NCBI GenBank assembly: GCA_902384585.1
Contig: CABMCJ010000004.1
Span: 1 to 64,000 of the forward strand
DNA: 64,000 nucleotides
Direction of reading: 5' to 3'
DNA from: Candidatus Anstonella stagnisolia
GTDB taxonomy: Archaea; Micrarchaeota; Micrarchaeia; Anstonellales; Anstonellaceae
The notes beneath the pieces are model-generated. The model was not told the origin of the DNA. It saw only the letters and a program-made list of their open reading frames with translations, and searched no databases. Each line of letters begins with the position of its first letter. The stretch's first letter is position 1. The translations under genes and the position numbers were made by a program. This document shows, in pieces, positions 1-15,000 of this stretch.

Positions 1-2
1 TA

Positions 3-3000
3 GACGGAATTGACTCGCCGCTCTCAATTGGCATATATGCATCCAAGACTGCCCCCACAATACAAAACTGTGTTCTTTCAGACTGGGAGAACGCAATAAA
101 GTTCAATGCTGCAACAAACGGCACAATTTCCTCCACGACCTCCTCAAGCAATCTCGTGTACAGCATCTACCTCACAGGCACGAGCGGCGCAAACATCTCC
201 TCAGTGACATTGGCTTCGGACTCGGTTGCGGGCATCTACCTTGACTCCTCATCAAACAGCAATAGCATAACAAGCCCAACCATAAGTACATTAGGGAGCG
301 GCATATACGTGAACAGCGGCAGCGGCAACACAATAGACTGCCTTGGTGCAAACCTTATAGGCAGCAACGCAAGCAGCACATACGGCATCTACTCCACCCA
401 AACAAACACAACAGTCCAGAACTGCAACATCTCCAACTTCCAGCACGGGATATATTTCACAGGCGCAAACGGCACAATACTAAACAACAACGCAAGCACA
501 ACTTATACTGGCGGCGTTGGCATATTTGTAGGTGGCTCAAGGCACACTGTCAAAAGCAACACGGCATACTCCTACTCTGACGCGGCAATCCGCGTTGACA
601 CAAGCAACTACAATGTCCTTGCAAACAACAACGGCACTTCGGATACCACGAACAATGCATACGGGCTTTACATAGTATCCGGCGCGTCCCACAACGTCGT
701 TGCAAACAGCACGTTCACTTCAAACGGGGGCTCAAACTCCCGCGCGGTGTTCATAAACACTGCCTCAAGCACAAATAACTCCCTGATAAACGTGACTGCA
801 CGCGGCACAAGCGGGCAAGGGATAATGGCTAGTGCAAACGGCAACTACATACTGAACTCAACAGGAATTTCCGTGAGTGAAGCAGGCATCTGGCTTTCCG
901 GAAGTTCCAACAACACGATAACGAACTCTGCCGGGGCATCCAACTCCAATGTCGGCATCGAACTGACCTCGGGCAGCAACAACAACATAATAACAAACTC
1001 CAATGGTTCGTCCAATGCCTCTGCAAACAGCTACGGCTACTACCTCTCGGCAAGCTCAAACAACCAGATAATCAACCCTGCTGCCTCTTCCAACTTCACC
1101 CATGCAATCTACCTGCTCTCAAATGCAAACAACAACACATTCAACCTAACAAGGGGCATCCTCACAAACAAATCCGCAGTATACATCAACTCCGGCGCGA
1201 ACAACACAATAGACTGCCTTGGCGCGAACCTAATCGGCTCAAACGCCACAACCACATACGGCGTATACTCCTCCCAATCCAACACAACTGTCCGGAACTG
1301 CAATATAAGCAACTTTGGATACGGGATATCCTTTGTAGCAGGGGCGGACAACGGCACAATACAGAACACGAACGCGAGCAGCACAAACAGCAGGAGCATA
1401 TACATAATCTCAAATGGCAACTCAATAACCAATTCAATCGCCAACTCCACCAATGATATCGGGCTCTATCTTGCTGGCGCTTCAAACAACACAGTAACAA
1501 ATTCAATCGGCGCCTCTGTTTCAAGCATCGGAATCTATGTGCAAGCTGCAGCGAAAAACAACGTGCTCATAAACTGCACTGGGATTTCCAGCTCCCAGGC
1601 AGCAATCGCAATATACGACAACGCAAACAACACGCAGCTAATCAACTCAACAGGCACAACCGCATCAGCAAAGGGAATCTACGTATACCTTAGTTCAAAT
1701 GTCAGCATTTCCAACTCCGCTGGGCGCAGCACTGCGAATGGCTACGGCATTGACCTATACACAGTAACCAGCAGCCAGGTAACAAACTCCAACGCGGCAT
1801 CAAATTCAAGTTATGGCATGCTTCTCACCACAAGCTCAACAAACAACCAGATAATAAATTCAACCGCCTTCTCCAACGCCTCCCATGCAATCTACATCAC
1901 TTCAGCTTCCAGCAACAACGCCCTTAACCTCACAAATGGCATAACCACAAACCTCTCTGCAGTATACATAGATGGCGGCGCGAGCAACTCAATAGACTGC
2001 CAGGGGGCGAACTTAATCGGCTCAAACGCCACAACCACATACGGCGTATACTCCACCCAGTCCAACACTACCATCAAAAACTGCAACATCTCCAACTTTG
2101 CAACAGGCATATACTTCAATGGCGCAGCAAATGGCACAATTGACAATGTGAATGCAAGCACAACTTACGACTATGACGTGTCATCGCAAGGCAATGGCAT
2201 CTACCTCTACAACAATGCAACGTTCAATAGCATAACGAATAGCAATGCAAATTCATTAAGAGGGGTAGGAATAAGGCTTTCGACAGATGCAGACTACAAC
2301 ACAATAGCAAACAACACAGTAACCTCCACTTACAGCTATGGCATCCTCCTTGTAACCAACTCAAACCAAAACAACATCACAAACTCAAGAGGGACAACAA
2401 CATCCGGAATAGGCGGGATTGCCATAGGCATCAATTCCAACTACAACACACTCACAAATTCGACCGGCGTATCATCCTCAGGCTATGGCATCTATGTAAC
2501 TACAAGTGCCAACAACTCCTTCTACAACTCCACCTTCTCCTCAACTTCCTCCCTAGGAATAAACCTCTCTTCCTCTCCCAACAACTACTTTGAGAACGTT
2601 TCCAACTCCATATTATCTGGAGCAGGCGGCTCCTTCAAATTCTACTCGGACTCAGCACAGAACACCTCCTCCAAGCTCAACATTGGCTGGTGGCCGCTCC
2701 TCACCTCAAATGGCGCAACCGCAACGGTGCAGGCGAATACCGCCTTCTACAACGGAAGCTCTGGCGGGCGGAATGCGGATGGAAGCTCCAACACCAACCT
2801 CCACTACTGGTACAACAACCAGCCACTGCTTGGAATAGTGCTCAATGCCCCGCCCAACGAAATATTCACTTCAAACAGGGTCCCTGCATTCAACTTCACT
2901 GCAACAAGCGGAGTGAATTCCACATTCACCTGCACTCTCGCGCTCAACAACACCCCCTATGGCACAAATGCAACAACAACGACTGCAGTTGCAACCCTCA

Positions 3001-6000
3001 TAACTGCGAACGCATCCCTCGCAGATGGCAAATACTTCTGGTACGTGAACTGCACAGACCCATATGGCACAATGCAGAGTGAAATAAGGAACATCACAAT
3101 AGACGCAACCCCGCCTGCAATCGCATTTGTTTCGCCAACGGATGCAAATGCATCTTACGTGAACCGCTCATTCTCCTACGTGAATGTGAGCGTGTCCGAC
3201 ACGAACAACGTTTCCGCATTCATAGACTGGAACAGGAGCCTTGTTGGCTGGTACAGGTTCAACGGCGCAAACGATTTCAATGACTACTCAACATACAGCA
3301 ATATTGGCATAAATAGCGGCTCAGCATACAACGATTCGGGCGCGTTCGGCAGCTCAAGGACTTTTGACGGCGCGAGCAACTACGTAACAGTTCCATATGC
3401 TGCTTCGCTTGCTCCAACGGGCGCAATAACTGTATCTGCATGGTTCAGCACAAAAGACAAGACCGTGGCGCAAAAAATAGTTTCAAAAACAGAGGGAGGC
3501 GCCTATGCACTAGGGCTCAACCTGGGCGTTCCATATTGCAATGCAAATTCAATCTGCCTGCTTATCAACGTGGGCGGCACGTACTACAATGCCTCCTATG
3601 CCACTTCCAACATCAACAACAACCAATGGTACCACATGGTGGGCACCTACGATGGTGAAACCGCACGCCTTTATGTAAACGGTGCGGAAGTTGCAAGCAA
3701 CACAAACCCATCCGGCGCAATATCTTATGCGTCAAGCAACCCGCTTTGCATAGGCTCAGAGCCGGACGGCACGGTATGTTCAACCGGCCAATACTTCAAC
3801 GGCTCAATAGACGATGTTGCAATATTCAGCAGGAACCTTTCAACGCAGGAAATACTCGCGCTCTACAATGCGAACGCAAACAGCCTGTATAACAACTTCA
3901 CGGGTCTTGCAGGCACATACAACTACATCGCATACTCGCAGGACGCGGCAGGGAACACGAACTCAACAGAGAATCGGACGCTCATTGTGGACACTGTTGC
4001 TCCTTCAATATCCTTTGTGCCCCCGACGCCCAACGACAATTCAAGCGTTTCCTCGCTTGACGGCACAGTATACGTGAACGTCTCAAGCTCGGACAACTAT
4101 GCAAACCACTCTGTTGTGACAGACTGGAACCGCACGCTCATAGGCTGGTACCGCTTCAATGATGCAAACGATTTCACGGATTATTCCTCATACGGCGCGA
4201 ACGGCATCAACGCGGGCTCAGCATACAACGCAAGCGGGATGTTCGGAGGCGCGCGGCAGTTTGACGGGGCAGGCAGCCTGGTAAACGTAACAGGCGCGCC
4301 GAACCCGACTGATGCGCTCACCATCGAAGCATGGGTGTACCCGAAAAAGAGCGAAATAAAGGAAATTTTCCTGCGGGGCACCGGCTCAACTGCAAACTAC
4401 GAGTTCCACCAGAGCGGCTTGAACCTAGTGGTTTACCTGAATGACCGCGCAACCAGCGCAACCAGCGCAAGCGCAATGGCACTCAATGCATGGAACCACA
4501 TCGTGTTCACTTATGACAAGAGCCTGCCCTCCGCAAACATTAAAATGTACATAAACGGGGTGCAGGATGCAACAACCAAAAATTATACTGCTTCCCTGGC
4601 AACCACCACCTATCCGTTTGCAATAGGGGCGTACCCTGACCTTCGGTATCCGTTCAACGGCACAATAGACGACGTGCAGGTTTACAAACGCGCCCTCTCA
4701 GCGCAGGAAATAAGCGCCTCTTACAATGCAGCCACCTTCAAATACTACAACAACTTCACGGGATTAACAGCAGGCGATTACACTGTAAAATCCTATGCGC
4801 AGGACTTCGCAGGAAACGTGAATTCAACCGAAACGCGCACATTCAGCGTGAAACTCCAGTGCGGCACGCTCGGGGCTGCGAATACGGTTTACACCCTCAC
4901 AAGCAATGTCTCAATCGCAGGCGCAACATGCTTTACTGTAACCGCGAAAAACGTTACCCTTGATTGCAACGGCTACTCAATAAGCGGCGACAACACCTCG
5001 TCAACTTCGGGCGTCTATTCCACTTACGCAAACACAACCGTGAAGAATTGCAGGATAAGCGACTTCAACTTCGCGGTGCAATATGCAACAGGCGCAGATT
5101 TCAGCCGCATAGACAACACAATCGGCTCCTCGACAGGAAGCGCGTTCTACATGAACACCCCTGGCAACCTTGTAATTTCAAACTCAACCGCAAGCGCCCT
5201 CACAACCGCAACTGCCGCAGGAGTCAATTTCGCAGGAGGGAGCAATTCAGTCGCAATAAACACCACCGGCATCGGGGTTGCGGCAGGCACTTACGGGATG
5301 AAAATAATAACAGCCGGTTCCAACAACTCCTTCATAAACTGCAACGCGACCTCAACCTCAAGTTACGGCATGCTTATCCAGCGCCCGGGCAACTTCGTTA
5401 TAAACACAACCGCATATTCCGGCGGCTCGCTTGCAATCTACCTTACAACCGCAACTGCGAACAACAACGTGCTCAACCTCACAAGGGGCATCTCAACCAC
5501 GAATTCCGGAGTTTACATAGACGGCGGCGCAAACAACTCCATGGACTGCCAGGGTGCGAACATCATAGGCAACAGCGCCTTAAGCTCGTACGGGGTTTAT
5601 TCCGATGAACTCAACACAACAATAAAGAATTGCAACATCTCAAACTTCCAGCATGGCATATATTTCCTCGGTGCGGCAAGCGGCGCAATACTGAATACAA
5701 ATGCAAGCACAACGCAGACCGGTGCAAGCTATGGCATCTATCTTTACAGCAACGCAAACAGCAACCAGATAATAAACTCGTCCGGCACATCAAGCGCATA
5801 TTCCGGCATCATGATTTACACCAGCTCAAGCAACATTGTAAACGGTTCCAGGGGAACAAGCCTTGGATCGGTTGGAGCAGGCATCCATCTTTACAGCCTT
5901 GCAAACGGCAACCAGATAATAAACTCGTCCGGTGCATCCGCTTCCTCCTCCAAGGGCATACTTGTTGATACGAGCTCAAGCAACCAAATAATAAACTCAA

Positions 6001-9000
6001 CCGCAACCTCCTCAACGGGTGACGCGATTTACCTTACCGGAAGCTCCAGCAACAACATAACAAACGTAACCGCAACAACCGCATCCGGAACAACCGGCTG
6101 CGCAATACACTTAGTCTCTTCAAGCAACGGCAATCGCATAACAAGCGCAAGCGCAACAAACACAGTGGGCGCAGGGAACGTTGCAGGAGGAATATATGTA
6201 GAATCAAGCTCAAGCAACATAATAAACGCCACATCTGCATCGGGCGGTGCGGGCAACGGCATATACCTCCTATCCTCAAGCTCTAACAACCAGGTGCTTA
6301 ACTCAAACGCAACAGGCGCAGGAGTCGGGCTCTATGTTTCAACGGGCTCAAACAACAATAACATTACAAACAGCAGGGGCACAACCGGCGGCGGGGGCTA
6401 TGCAGCTTACATATATGACAGCAACAACACGCGCTTTGAAAACAACACAATGGTTGCAACAAGCACAGGATACGGAATGCGGCTGTGGACTGCCTGGTTC
6501 AATACGCTTGTCGGGAACAATATAACTTCGAATTCCAACTATGCGCTCTGGCTGTCCGCAAGTTCCAACAACGTGAGCAACAGCAGCATGGCTTCAACAA
6601 GCAACTACGCAATCCACATACAGGGCTCAAACAACAACATAATAAACGCAACCGCAACTTCCGGCACCTTCACTTCAATCTACCTCACCTCGGGCTCAAA
6701 CAACACAATAACGAACTCAACAGTCAGCGGCACAAGCGGCATAACCGCAACCAACCTGAGCAGCCTCAACCTGTTCTACTACAACAACGTAAGCGCAACA
6801 ACCTATGTGAACAACTCAAACGAGACAAACCAGTTCAACACGTCCGTTGCAGGGGTTGCGCAGGGCAACTACTATACTAATATACTAATTGTGAACATCT
6901 ACGACTCTGACGGGGACGGATACGGCGACATGGGTTCCGCATACCCGTACAACGCATCCTCCAGCGGCTCAAGCTGGCTTGGGCTTGGCGCAGACTACGG
7001 CCCAATTGCAGCGCGCTCAACCGCGCTTAGCGCATGCGCAAACCTTTCAATAGCGGGCGCGACATATACGTTGCGTGCAAACATCACAGGTGCGGCAGGG
7101 ACGTGCTTCAACATCACGGCTGCGAACATCACGCTTAACGGGCAGGGCAACTCTATATCAGGAATAAACAACTCGAACACATACGGAGTGCATTCAAACC
7201 AGTTCAACTCCACCATAAGCAGCATCAGGATATCCAGCTTCCCCAACGCAGTCCGCCTTAACGGGGCAACATATGCAACAATAGCGGACAGCATCCTCAG
7301 CACATTCTACGGCGGCGTTATACGCGTCACGGGCGCAAGCAACAACACAATCGCAAGGAACAACACAATCTCGCTGTTCAGCACAGTTGCGGATGCGGGT
7401 GGCATATACAATGATGGCGGGGCTAACATGAACGTTGACTGCCAGGGTGCCTCCATCACAGGAATCAACGGTTCGTCAACATACGGCATCTATTCCAACC
7501 AGTTCAACACAACAATCACAAACTGCCGCATCTCATCCTTCCAGCACGGCGTATACTTCACGGGCGCAACAAACGGCTCAATTTCAAACACGAACGCCAC
7601 CTCCTTCATTGCATCAGGCTCCGGCATAGCCCTCACCAATGCAAATGACAACATCGTAACAAACACAATTACCAATTCAACCTTATATCCGGGCACATGG
7701 CTCTCAGGCACCTCAACAAGGAACACAATAAGGGACTCCCTTGCGCAGTCCCTTGCAAACCAGCCTGGCTTGGAGATTGACAGCAACAGCAACACAGTGC
7801 TGAACGCCACAGGGAAAGCGGGGGGCGCATCATACGGCGGCATCGGAATTTATGGCGGCTCTTCCAACAGCATAACAAACAGCACGGGCATAAACACGGT
7901 TGCCGGCGGCATTGGCATAAGCATAACTGCCGGAACAGCAAACAGCAACACAATAATCGGTTCGTATGGGAACGCAACCGATGGCTCAGGCATATACATC
8001 TCAAGCGGCTCGCACAATTTTGTTGACTGCCAAGGGAAAACCCTCATTGGCACGAACGCAACAAACACCTATGGCGTCTATACCAACCAAATAAACACGA
8101 CCGTAAAGAACTGCATAATATCAAACTTCTCAATAGGCGTGTTCTTCAGCGGCGCGACATTCGGGACAATAAACAATGTGACTGCAAGCACCTCAAGGGC
8201 AAGGGCAAGCGACAGCAACGGAGACGGCATATTCCTTACCAACAGTGCAAATGACAACATAATAATAAACAGCAGCGCAACCGCCACTGGCGGCACGAGC
8301 ATCGGCATCCTGCTTGACGGGAACAACCTGCGCAACCAGATAATAAACACAACCGGCTATGGTGCAAGCGGAAACGGCATCATACTGTATTCAAACTCAG
8401 CGCCAGGGAACCAATTCAACAACATAACGAACTCAACAGGCATTTCAGGCAGCGTCAGCGCAATCTCGCTGTCATGGTATTCAACAAACAACCGGGTAAG
8501 CGGCTCAAACGGCACGTCCACTTCAAGCAATGGCATCTCCCTAGTCATAGCTGCAAACAACTCAGTCTCAAACTCGAGCTTCGCATCAACTTCAGGATAC
8601 GGAATGACCCTCTCCTCAAGCTTCGGCAACAACATCACAGGCAGCAACATAACTTCAGCAAGCAACATTGGCATAGTGCTCACTGCTTCAAACTCTTCGC
8701 GCTTCACAAACAACACGATTTCGGCATCCACAGCCGCGATAAACATAAGCTCCGCAAGCAGCCTCAACCTTTTCTATTACAACAACATAACTGCAAGCGT
8801 TTGGGTGAACAGCACAAATGCAAGCAACTATTTCAACACGTCCGTGGGCGGGCATGCGCAGGGCAACATCTACAATGGAATATGGGCATACGACCTGCGC
8901 GATGCTGATGCAGACAATTGGGCGGATTTGGGCACCCAGTATCCGCTAAGTTCATCCACCGTGCCAGCAAGGTGGATTGGGCTTGGTGCGGACTACGGCC

Positions 9001-12000
9001 CCTGGACAAACCGCACAAACACTGCGCCAGTAGTAGTATCCGCGTATGCCGGTGTGGAAACAAACGGCACAAACGAGGTTGCGCTGGCGGCATACTGGAG
9101 GCTTGATGAAGCGCAGTCGGACCCGATTGCAGTTGATTCCGCATCAGGCGCATGGCCGGGCACCCCAACGAACGTGAACTTCACTGCGCAGGGCAGGATT
9201 GGCAGGGCGGCATCCTTCAATTCAACAGGCGCGCATATTTCCATAGGCACGTTCAACGTTTCCAGCACGCAATTCGCGGCAGTGAGCGGCTGGTTCAAGG
9301 CAAACTCGGTAGCACTTCCCTCGCAGGTGATATTTGACAACAGGCAGTTCTACGTCGCACTGCAGCAGAGCAAAATCAACTACCGCGCATACGGCGGCGG
9401 CACGTGGGGCTCCAAAAATTCGTCTGCAACAATAAAGGCGGATACATGGTACCACTTCGTGGTATCGTACGACGGCTATTACAACAGCCACGAGCTTGCC
9501 CTGTACCTAAATGGCGCGCTTGACTCGGACATGCAATTCCCCGACACAATAAGCAGGGCGGATGGCGCAACCGGCCAGATAGGCACGGACTACCTGCTCA
9601 CAAGCCCGTTCGGTGGCATGATAGACGACGTGCGCGCGTTCAACCGCAGCTTCTCCGCAGACGATGCGCTGCGCGTGTACAACAACACCGCATACCGCCT
9701 CTACACGCTTGCGGCAGCGCCCAATGCTACAGATGCGGATGGCGATGCCCTCACTTTCAACTACACGTGGTACAAGAACGGCCTTGTTTTCGGCAGCACA
9801 AACTCCTCAAGCTTCAATGTTTCGCCCTCGTCCATTTCAATAGGCGACAATTGGGGCGCATGCATAATCGCGTATGATGGCTCCTCGTACTCTTCACCTG
9901 CCTGCTCCCCCAACCTCACAATCGTGAGCAGCGCGCCGGCAATAGCATTCCAGAATACATACGTGAACTGCACTATAGGGCACTGCTTCAACGTGACTGC
10001 GGGCGCAACTTCGCAGCTTGCCCTGCAAGGGCTGCAGCTTAACAACACGGCAAATGGCGCGTGCACAAACGCATACAACACATCAAGGGGCACAACCTTC
10101 AATGCGACATACAACTGCAGCGGGCCCATAAACGGAGTTGCAAACATCTCAATAGGGTTTAACGGCTTTGACGGATGGGCATGGAGCACGTATTCAACAA
10201 ACGCATTCCCCAACCAGCCGCCTACGCAGGGAACCCCAATCCTGAACTCAACTGACGCGTCCAACAGCACAGTCGGGAACCTTACTGCATACAACGTGAG
10301 CTTTGCGGACGTTGACAACGATTCCCTCTATGCAATTTACGACATGCGCCGCAACGGCGTGAGCCTTGCAATGGCAAACCTGCCCTTTGACCGCAACGTT
10401 TCAAGCACAACCGCAGGCGCGGTTCCGGACTATTCCACGTACGCAAGCAACGGCACGCTCGGAGGAGGCACAGCCGCAAAGGCGCCGGTATGGAACGCAA
10501 GCGGCAAAGTGGGCGGCGCATACACGTTTGACGGGGTGAATGACGACATAAGCGCGGGCGCGAATGCGAACGTGCTTGACAAATTCACGCTTGCAGCATG
10601 GGTATACCAGGTAAGCACGAGCGGGCCAAAGTACCAGACAATAATAAACCACGGCGGGCAGAATGCAAACGGCGAATACTGGCTCTACCTTACGGATGGA
10701 AAGATTTCCATCGAAGTGGGCAACGGTACCGGCAGGAAGTTCAACGAGGCGCTCACGAGCGCGCCTCTTGGGCTCAACACCTGGCATTATGTTATTGTCA
10801 CATTCGACCAGGGCACTGTCACCACATACATAAACGGAACGCAGTCCGGGTCCGCGTCCCTTGGAATCGCAAGCTCGCTGGGCGGCTCGCAAACCCTTTA
10901 CATCGGCGCGTATCAGGGCAGCTCAAACGTGTTCAACGGCTCAATAGACGGGGTGCTTGTGTTCAACCGCACGCTTTCAGCGGCGCAAGTCGCAGCGCTT
11001 TACGACTCCCAATACAGCAAGCTTGCCTCCCAGGAGCTTGCGCCTGGCGAGAACTGGAGCGTTTCAGTTGCCGCAACAGACCAATATGCCGAAGTTGCCA
11101 ACCTCTCAAACAACGTTACCATAACTTCCTCGCTCTCGGCGTGCGGCGTGCTTAACGTGCCAAACACTGCATTCAACCTCACGGGCAGCGTCTCAATAAA
11201 CGGCTCCACGTGCTTCAACGTGACTGCGCAGAACATAACCCTGGACTGCACAGGATACTCGGTGAGCGGCGACAATACGACTTCAACGTATGGCATCTAC
11301 TCCAACCAGTTCAACACAGCAATAAAGAACTGCAACATCTCCAACTTCGCAACCGGCATATACTTCAGCGGTGCAACAAACGGCACAATACAAAATACGA
11401 ACGCAAGCTCCACCAACGCTGCAGGCGGCCTAAGCGGAAAAGGCCTGCGCTTTGATTCTGGCGCGAACAACAGCCAGATAATAAACGTGACTGCAACCGC
11501 AGACTGGGGCATTATAATCGCCGCGGGCTCAAACAACAACGCCTTCAGCGGCACAATTGCGTCTTCAAGCACCGCATCAGGGCGCGGCATAAGCATACAG
11601 GGGCAAAACACTTCAATAGACTGCCAGGGAAAAAGCATGGCTGGCGCCAACGCAACCGGAAGCTACGGGATATACTCGGACAGCTTCAACACCACAATAA
11701 AGAACTGCCAAATATCCAGCTTCCAGCACGGCATATACCTCCAGGGCTCAAACAGCAGCACAATACAAAATACGAATGCAAGCACAACTGCCTTGGCGGG
11801 CTATGGCATATACCTCTCCTCAAGCAACAATAGTGCAATAACAAACTCAATGGGCAATTCCACGCTGGACAGCGGCATATGCCTGCTTTCAAGCCCAGGC
11901 ATATCCCTAACTTATTCGATTGGCTCTTCAAACCAACTCCACGGCATCCTCATCACCGGGACCTCGGTGTCAGACAGCCTGTCAAATTCAACCGGCATCT

Positions 12001-15000
12001 CATCGCAGGGGCATGGCATCTACATCAATTCGAGTTCAACGGGCAATACGCTGGCAGACACCGCAGGGGCATCAGACGCAGGGGACGGGATAGCAATCAT
12101 GAGCAACAGCAACATAGGGGCAAACATAACCGGCACGTCCAATTCCCTTATGGGCATTCTCATAAACGCAGGGGATTACAACTCAATATCCAATTCCAAC
12201 GGGACATCGGTTTCATCCAACGGGATTTACCTAAACAACAGTGCGAACAGCAACAACCTTACAAACTCAATAGGCGGCTCAACATCAGGATACGGCATAA
12301 TACTAAACAGCACGTCCCTCAACAGCATACAGGGCTCAAGGGGCATCTCCGCCTCATCAGCCGGAATCTTCATCGACAGCACAACGAGCAGCACAATAAA
12401 CAGCTCAAACGGCACTTCAACCTCAAGCGTGGGCATTTACATATACCCCGGCTCAACAGGCGTCATCGTAAACAACTCAATCGGCACTTCCAATGCAAGC
12501 ATCGCGATTTACCTGTATGCCGGCGCCAACCGGCTTGAGAATTCCGCAGGCATATCGGTTGACGGGGCGGGAGTGCAAATCAGGGGCGACTCCAACACAT
12601 TGAACAGCGTAACCGCGTCATCAGCAAGCGACTATGGCATTTATCTCTACAGCGGGTCGGACTACAACAACCTGACAGGGGTGGTTGTATATTCAAATGC
12701 AACTTACGGCTTAGCCTTCGCAACAACAAAGCTCAACCGCATAGCCAACACAACCGCATCGTCCAACGTAAGTTACGGCCTTTACCTCACTGCCTCAAAC
12801 AACATGACGTTCATAAACGTAACCTGCATTTCCAACGTGACTTTTGGGGCTTACTTAACAACCAGCAATAACAACACGTTCTCAAACGGCTCGTTCTACT
12901 CAAGGAGCGGAAGCGGCTTGTACCTGGCAACCAACTCAAGCGCCAACATCTTTGAAAACAACACCATAAACGCATCGGCAAACGGCATCTACCTTATCGC
13001 CTCGTCCCATGAGAACCTGTTCGACCACAACTACGTCTACCGCGCCTCGACTTACGTGAACAACTCAAACGAAACGAATTCCTTCAACATAAGCGTTGCA
13101 GGGGTTGCGCAGGGCAACTATTATGACAACATCGCAGGCGTGAACATATTTGACGGCGACAACGACGGATACGGGGACTATGGTTCCGCATACCCGTACA
13201 ATGCTTCCACAAACGGCACTGACTGGAAGGGCATCGGGGCGGACTGGGGCCCGATAGGCGCGCGCTCAACTTCCCTTAGCGCATGCGCAGAGCTCAACAT
13301 CGCAGGCGCAACGTACAACGTGACTGCGGACATAACCGGCGCAACCGGCACGTGCTTCAACATAACCGCGCAAAACGTGACGCTTAACGGGCAGGGGCAT
13401 TCGGTAAAGGGCGTGAACGGCACGGGCGGGGTGCAGTACGGCGTGTATTCCAACCAGCCCAATTCCGTGCTGCTCAACCTCAACCTTTCCAACTTCGCGC
13501 ATGCAATCTACCTTGACCGCGCAAGCAGCGCAACCATACAGGGCAACAACGCAAGCTCCACCTATGCAACAGGCTACGGGATTTACCTGTCGCTGAGCAA
13601 CTCGTCCCTGATTTCCTCGAACATAATAAACGCAACCTCAACCGCGCTGCGCATGGAATCCCTTTCAAACAGCAACAATGCAACCGGCAACACAATTGTT
13701 TCAGGCTCGGGCAGCGCAGCCGCACTGCTTGGGACGACTTCCTCAAACAGGATTATCGGGAACACGATTGCAGCGCGCTCCAGCGGCTACGGGATTTGGG
13801 TGAACTCAAGCAACTCAAACACAATTGCAAACAACAGCGCAACATCCGTAACCGGCTACGGCATTGCGGTTGTTTCCTCATCAAGCACGCTGCTTCAGGG
13901 CAACAATGCAACTTCAGGCTCGTCAGGAATATACCTCTCGTCCGCAAGTTCGAGCACCCTCACCGGCAACAACTGCACTTCAACCTCCACTTCAAGCGCC
14001 GACGCGGGCATTTACCTTTTGGGCGGCTCATCCAACACTGTTGAAAACAACACTGCATACGGGCCCAGCGGGGCGTCGGGCGTGTATGCCAGCGGCGGCA
14101 GCCTCAACCGCTTTGCAGGCAACAATGCAACTGCGGCAGGCCTCACGGCCAGCTACGGCATCTATATTGCCGGAGGCAGCACCAACACAATATTGCGCAA
14201 CAACGCAACCGGCAGCGGCACTGCAAGCTATGGGATGTACCTCACGACAAGTACGGGCAACACGATTGCAAACAACACCGCGAATGGCGGTTCCTCTTCA
14301 ATAGTGCTTGACATTTCATCCACCTCCAACACCCTTACCAACAACACGGCAACTTCAACCGGCACAGGATATGGCATAGGGCTGCTCACAGGCTCCAATT
14401 CCAATACCCTCACGAACAACCGCGGCATTTCAACCGGTGCAGGCGCATCCAACGCAGGCATAGCCGTTTTGTCAAGCGCCAACAACGGGTTCACAAACAA
14501 CACCGCAAACTCAAGCTACGGCCCCGCAATCCGCGTTGAAAGCGGCGCGAATGGCAACACATTCACTAACAACAGCGCGTACGCAATGTCAAACTACTCA
14601 ATGTTCATATACTCAAGCACCGGGACCAACGCAGTCCGCAACTTCCTGTTCTCAAACAATTCAGGCGGCCTGTACCTTGGCGGAAGCTCAAGTGGCGGCA
14701 CGTTCACAAACAACACCATAAACGCCTCAACAAACGGCATCATGGCGGATGGCTCTGGCTCGGGCTCCAATTTCTTCTACTACAACTACATCTACCGCGC
14801 AACAACCTACGTGGACAACAGCGCGAACTCCAACCAGTTCAACACGAGCGTGGGCGGGGCTGCGCAGGGCAACTACTATGAGAACATAGCGAGCGTTGCA
14901 ATATACGACTCGGACGGCAACGGGTACGGCGATTCAGGCGCGGATTACCCATACGGCACAACAACCACGGGCAGCAAATGGAAGAACAGCGGCGCGGACT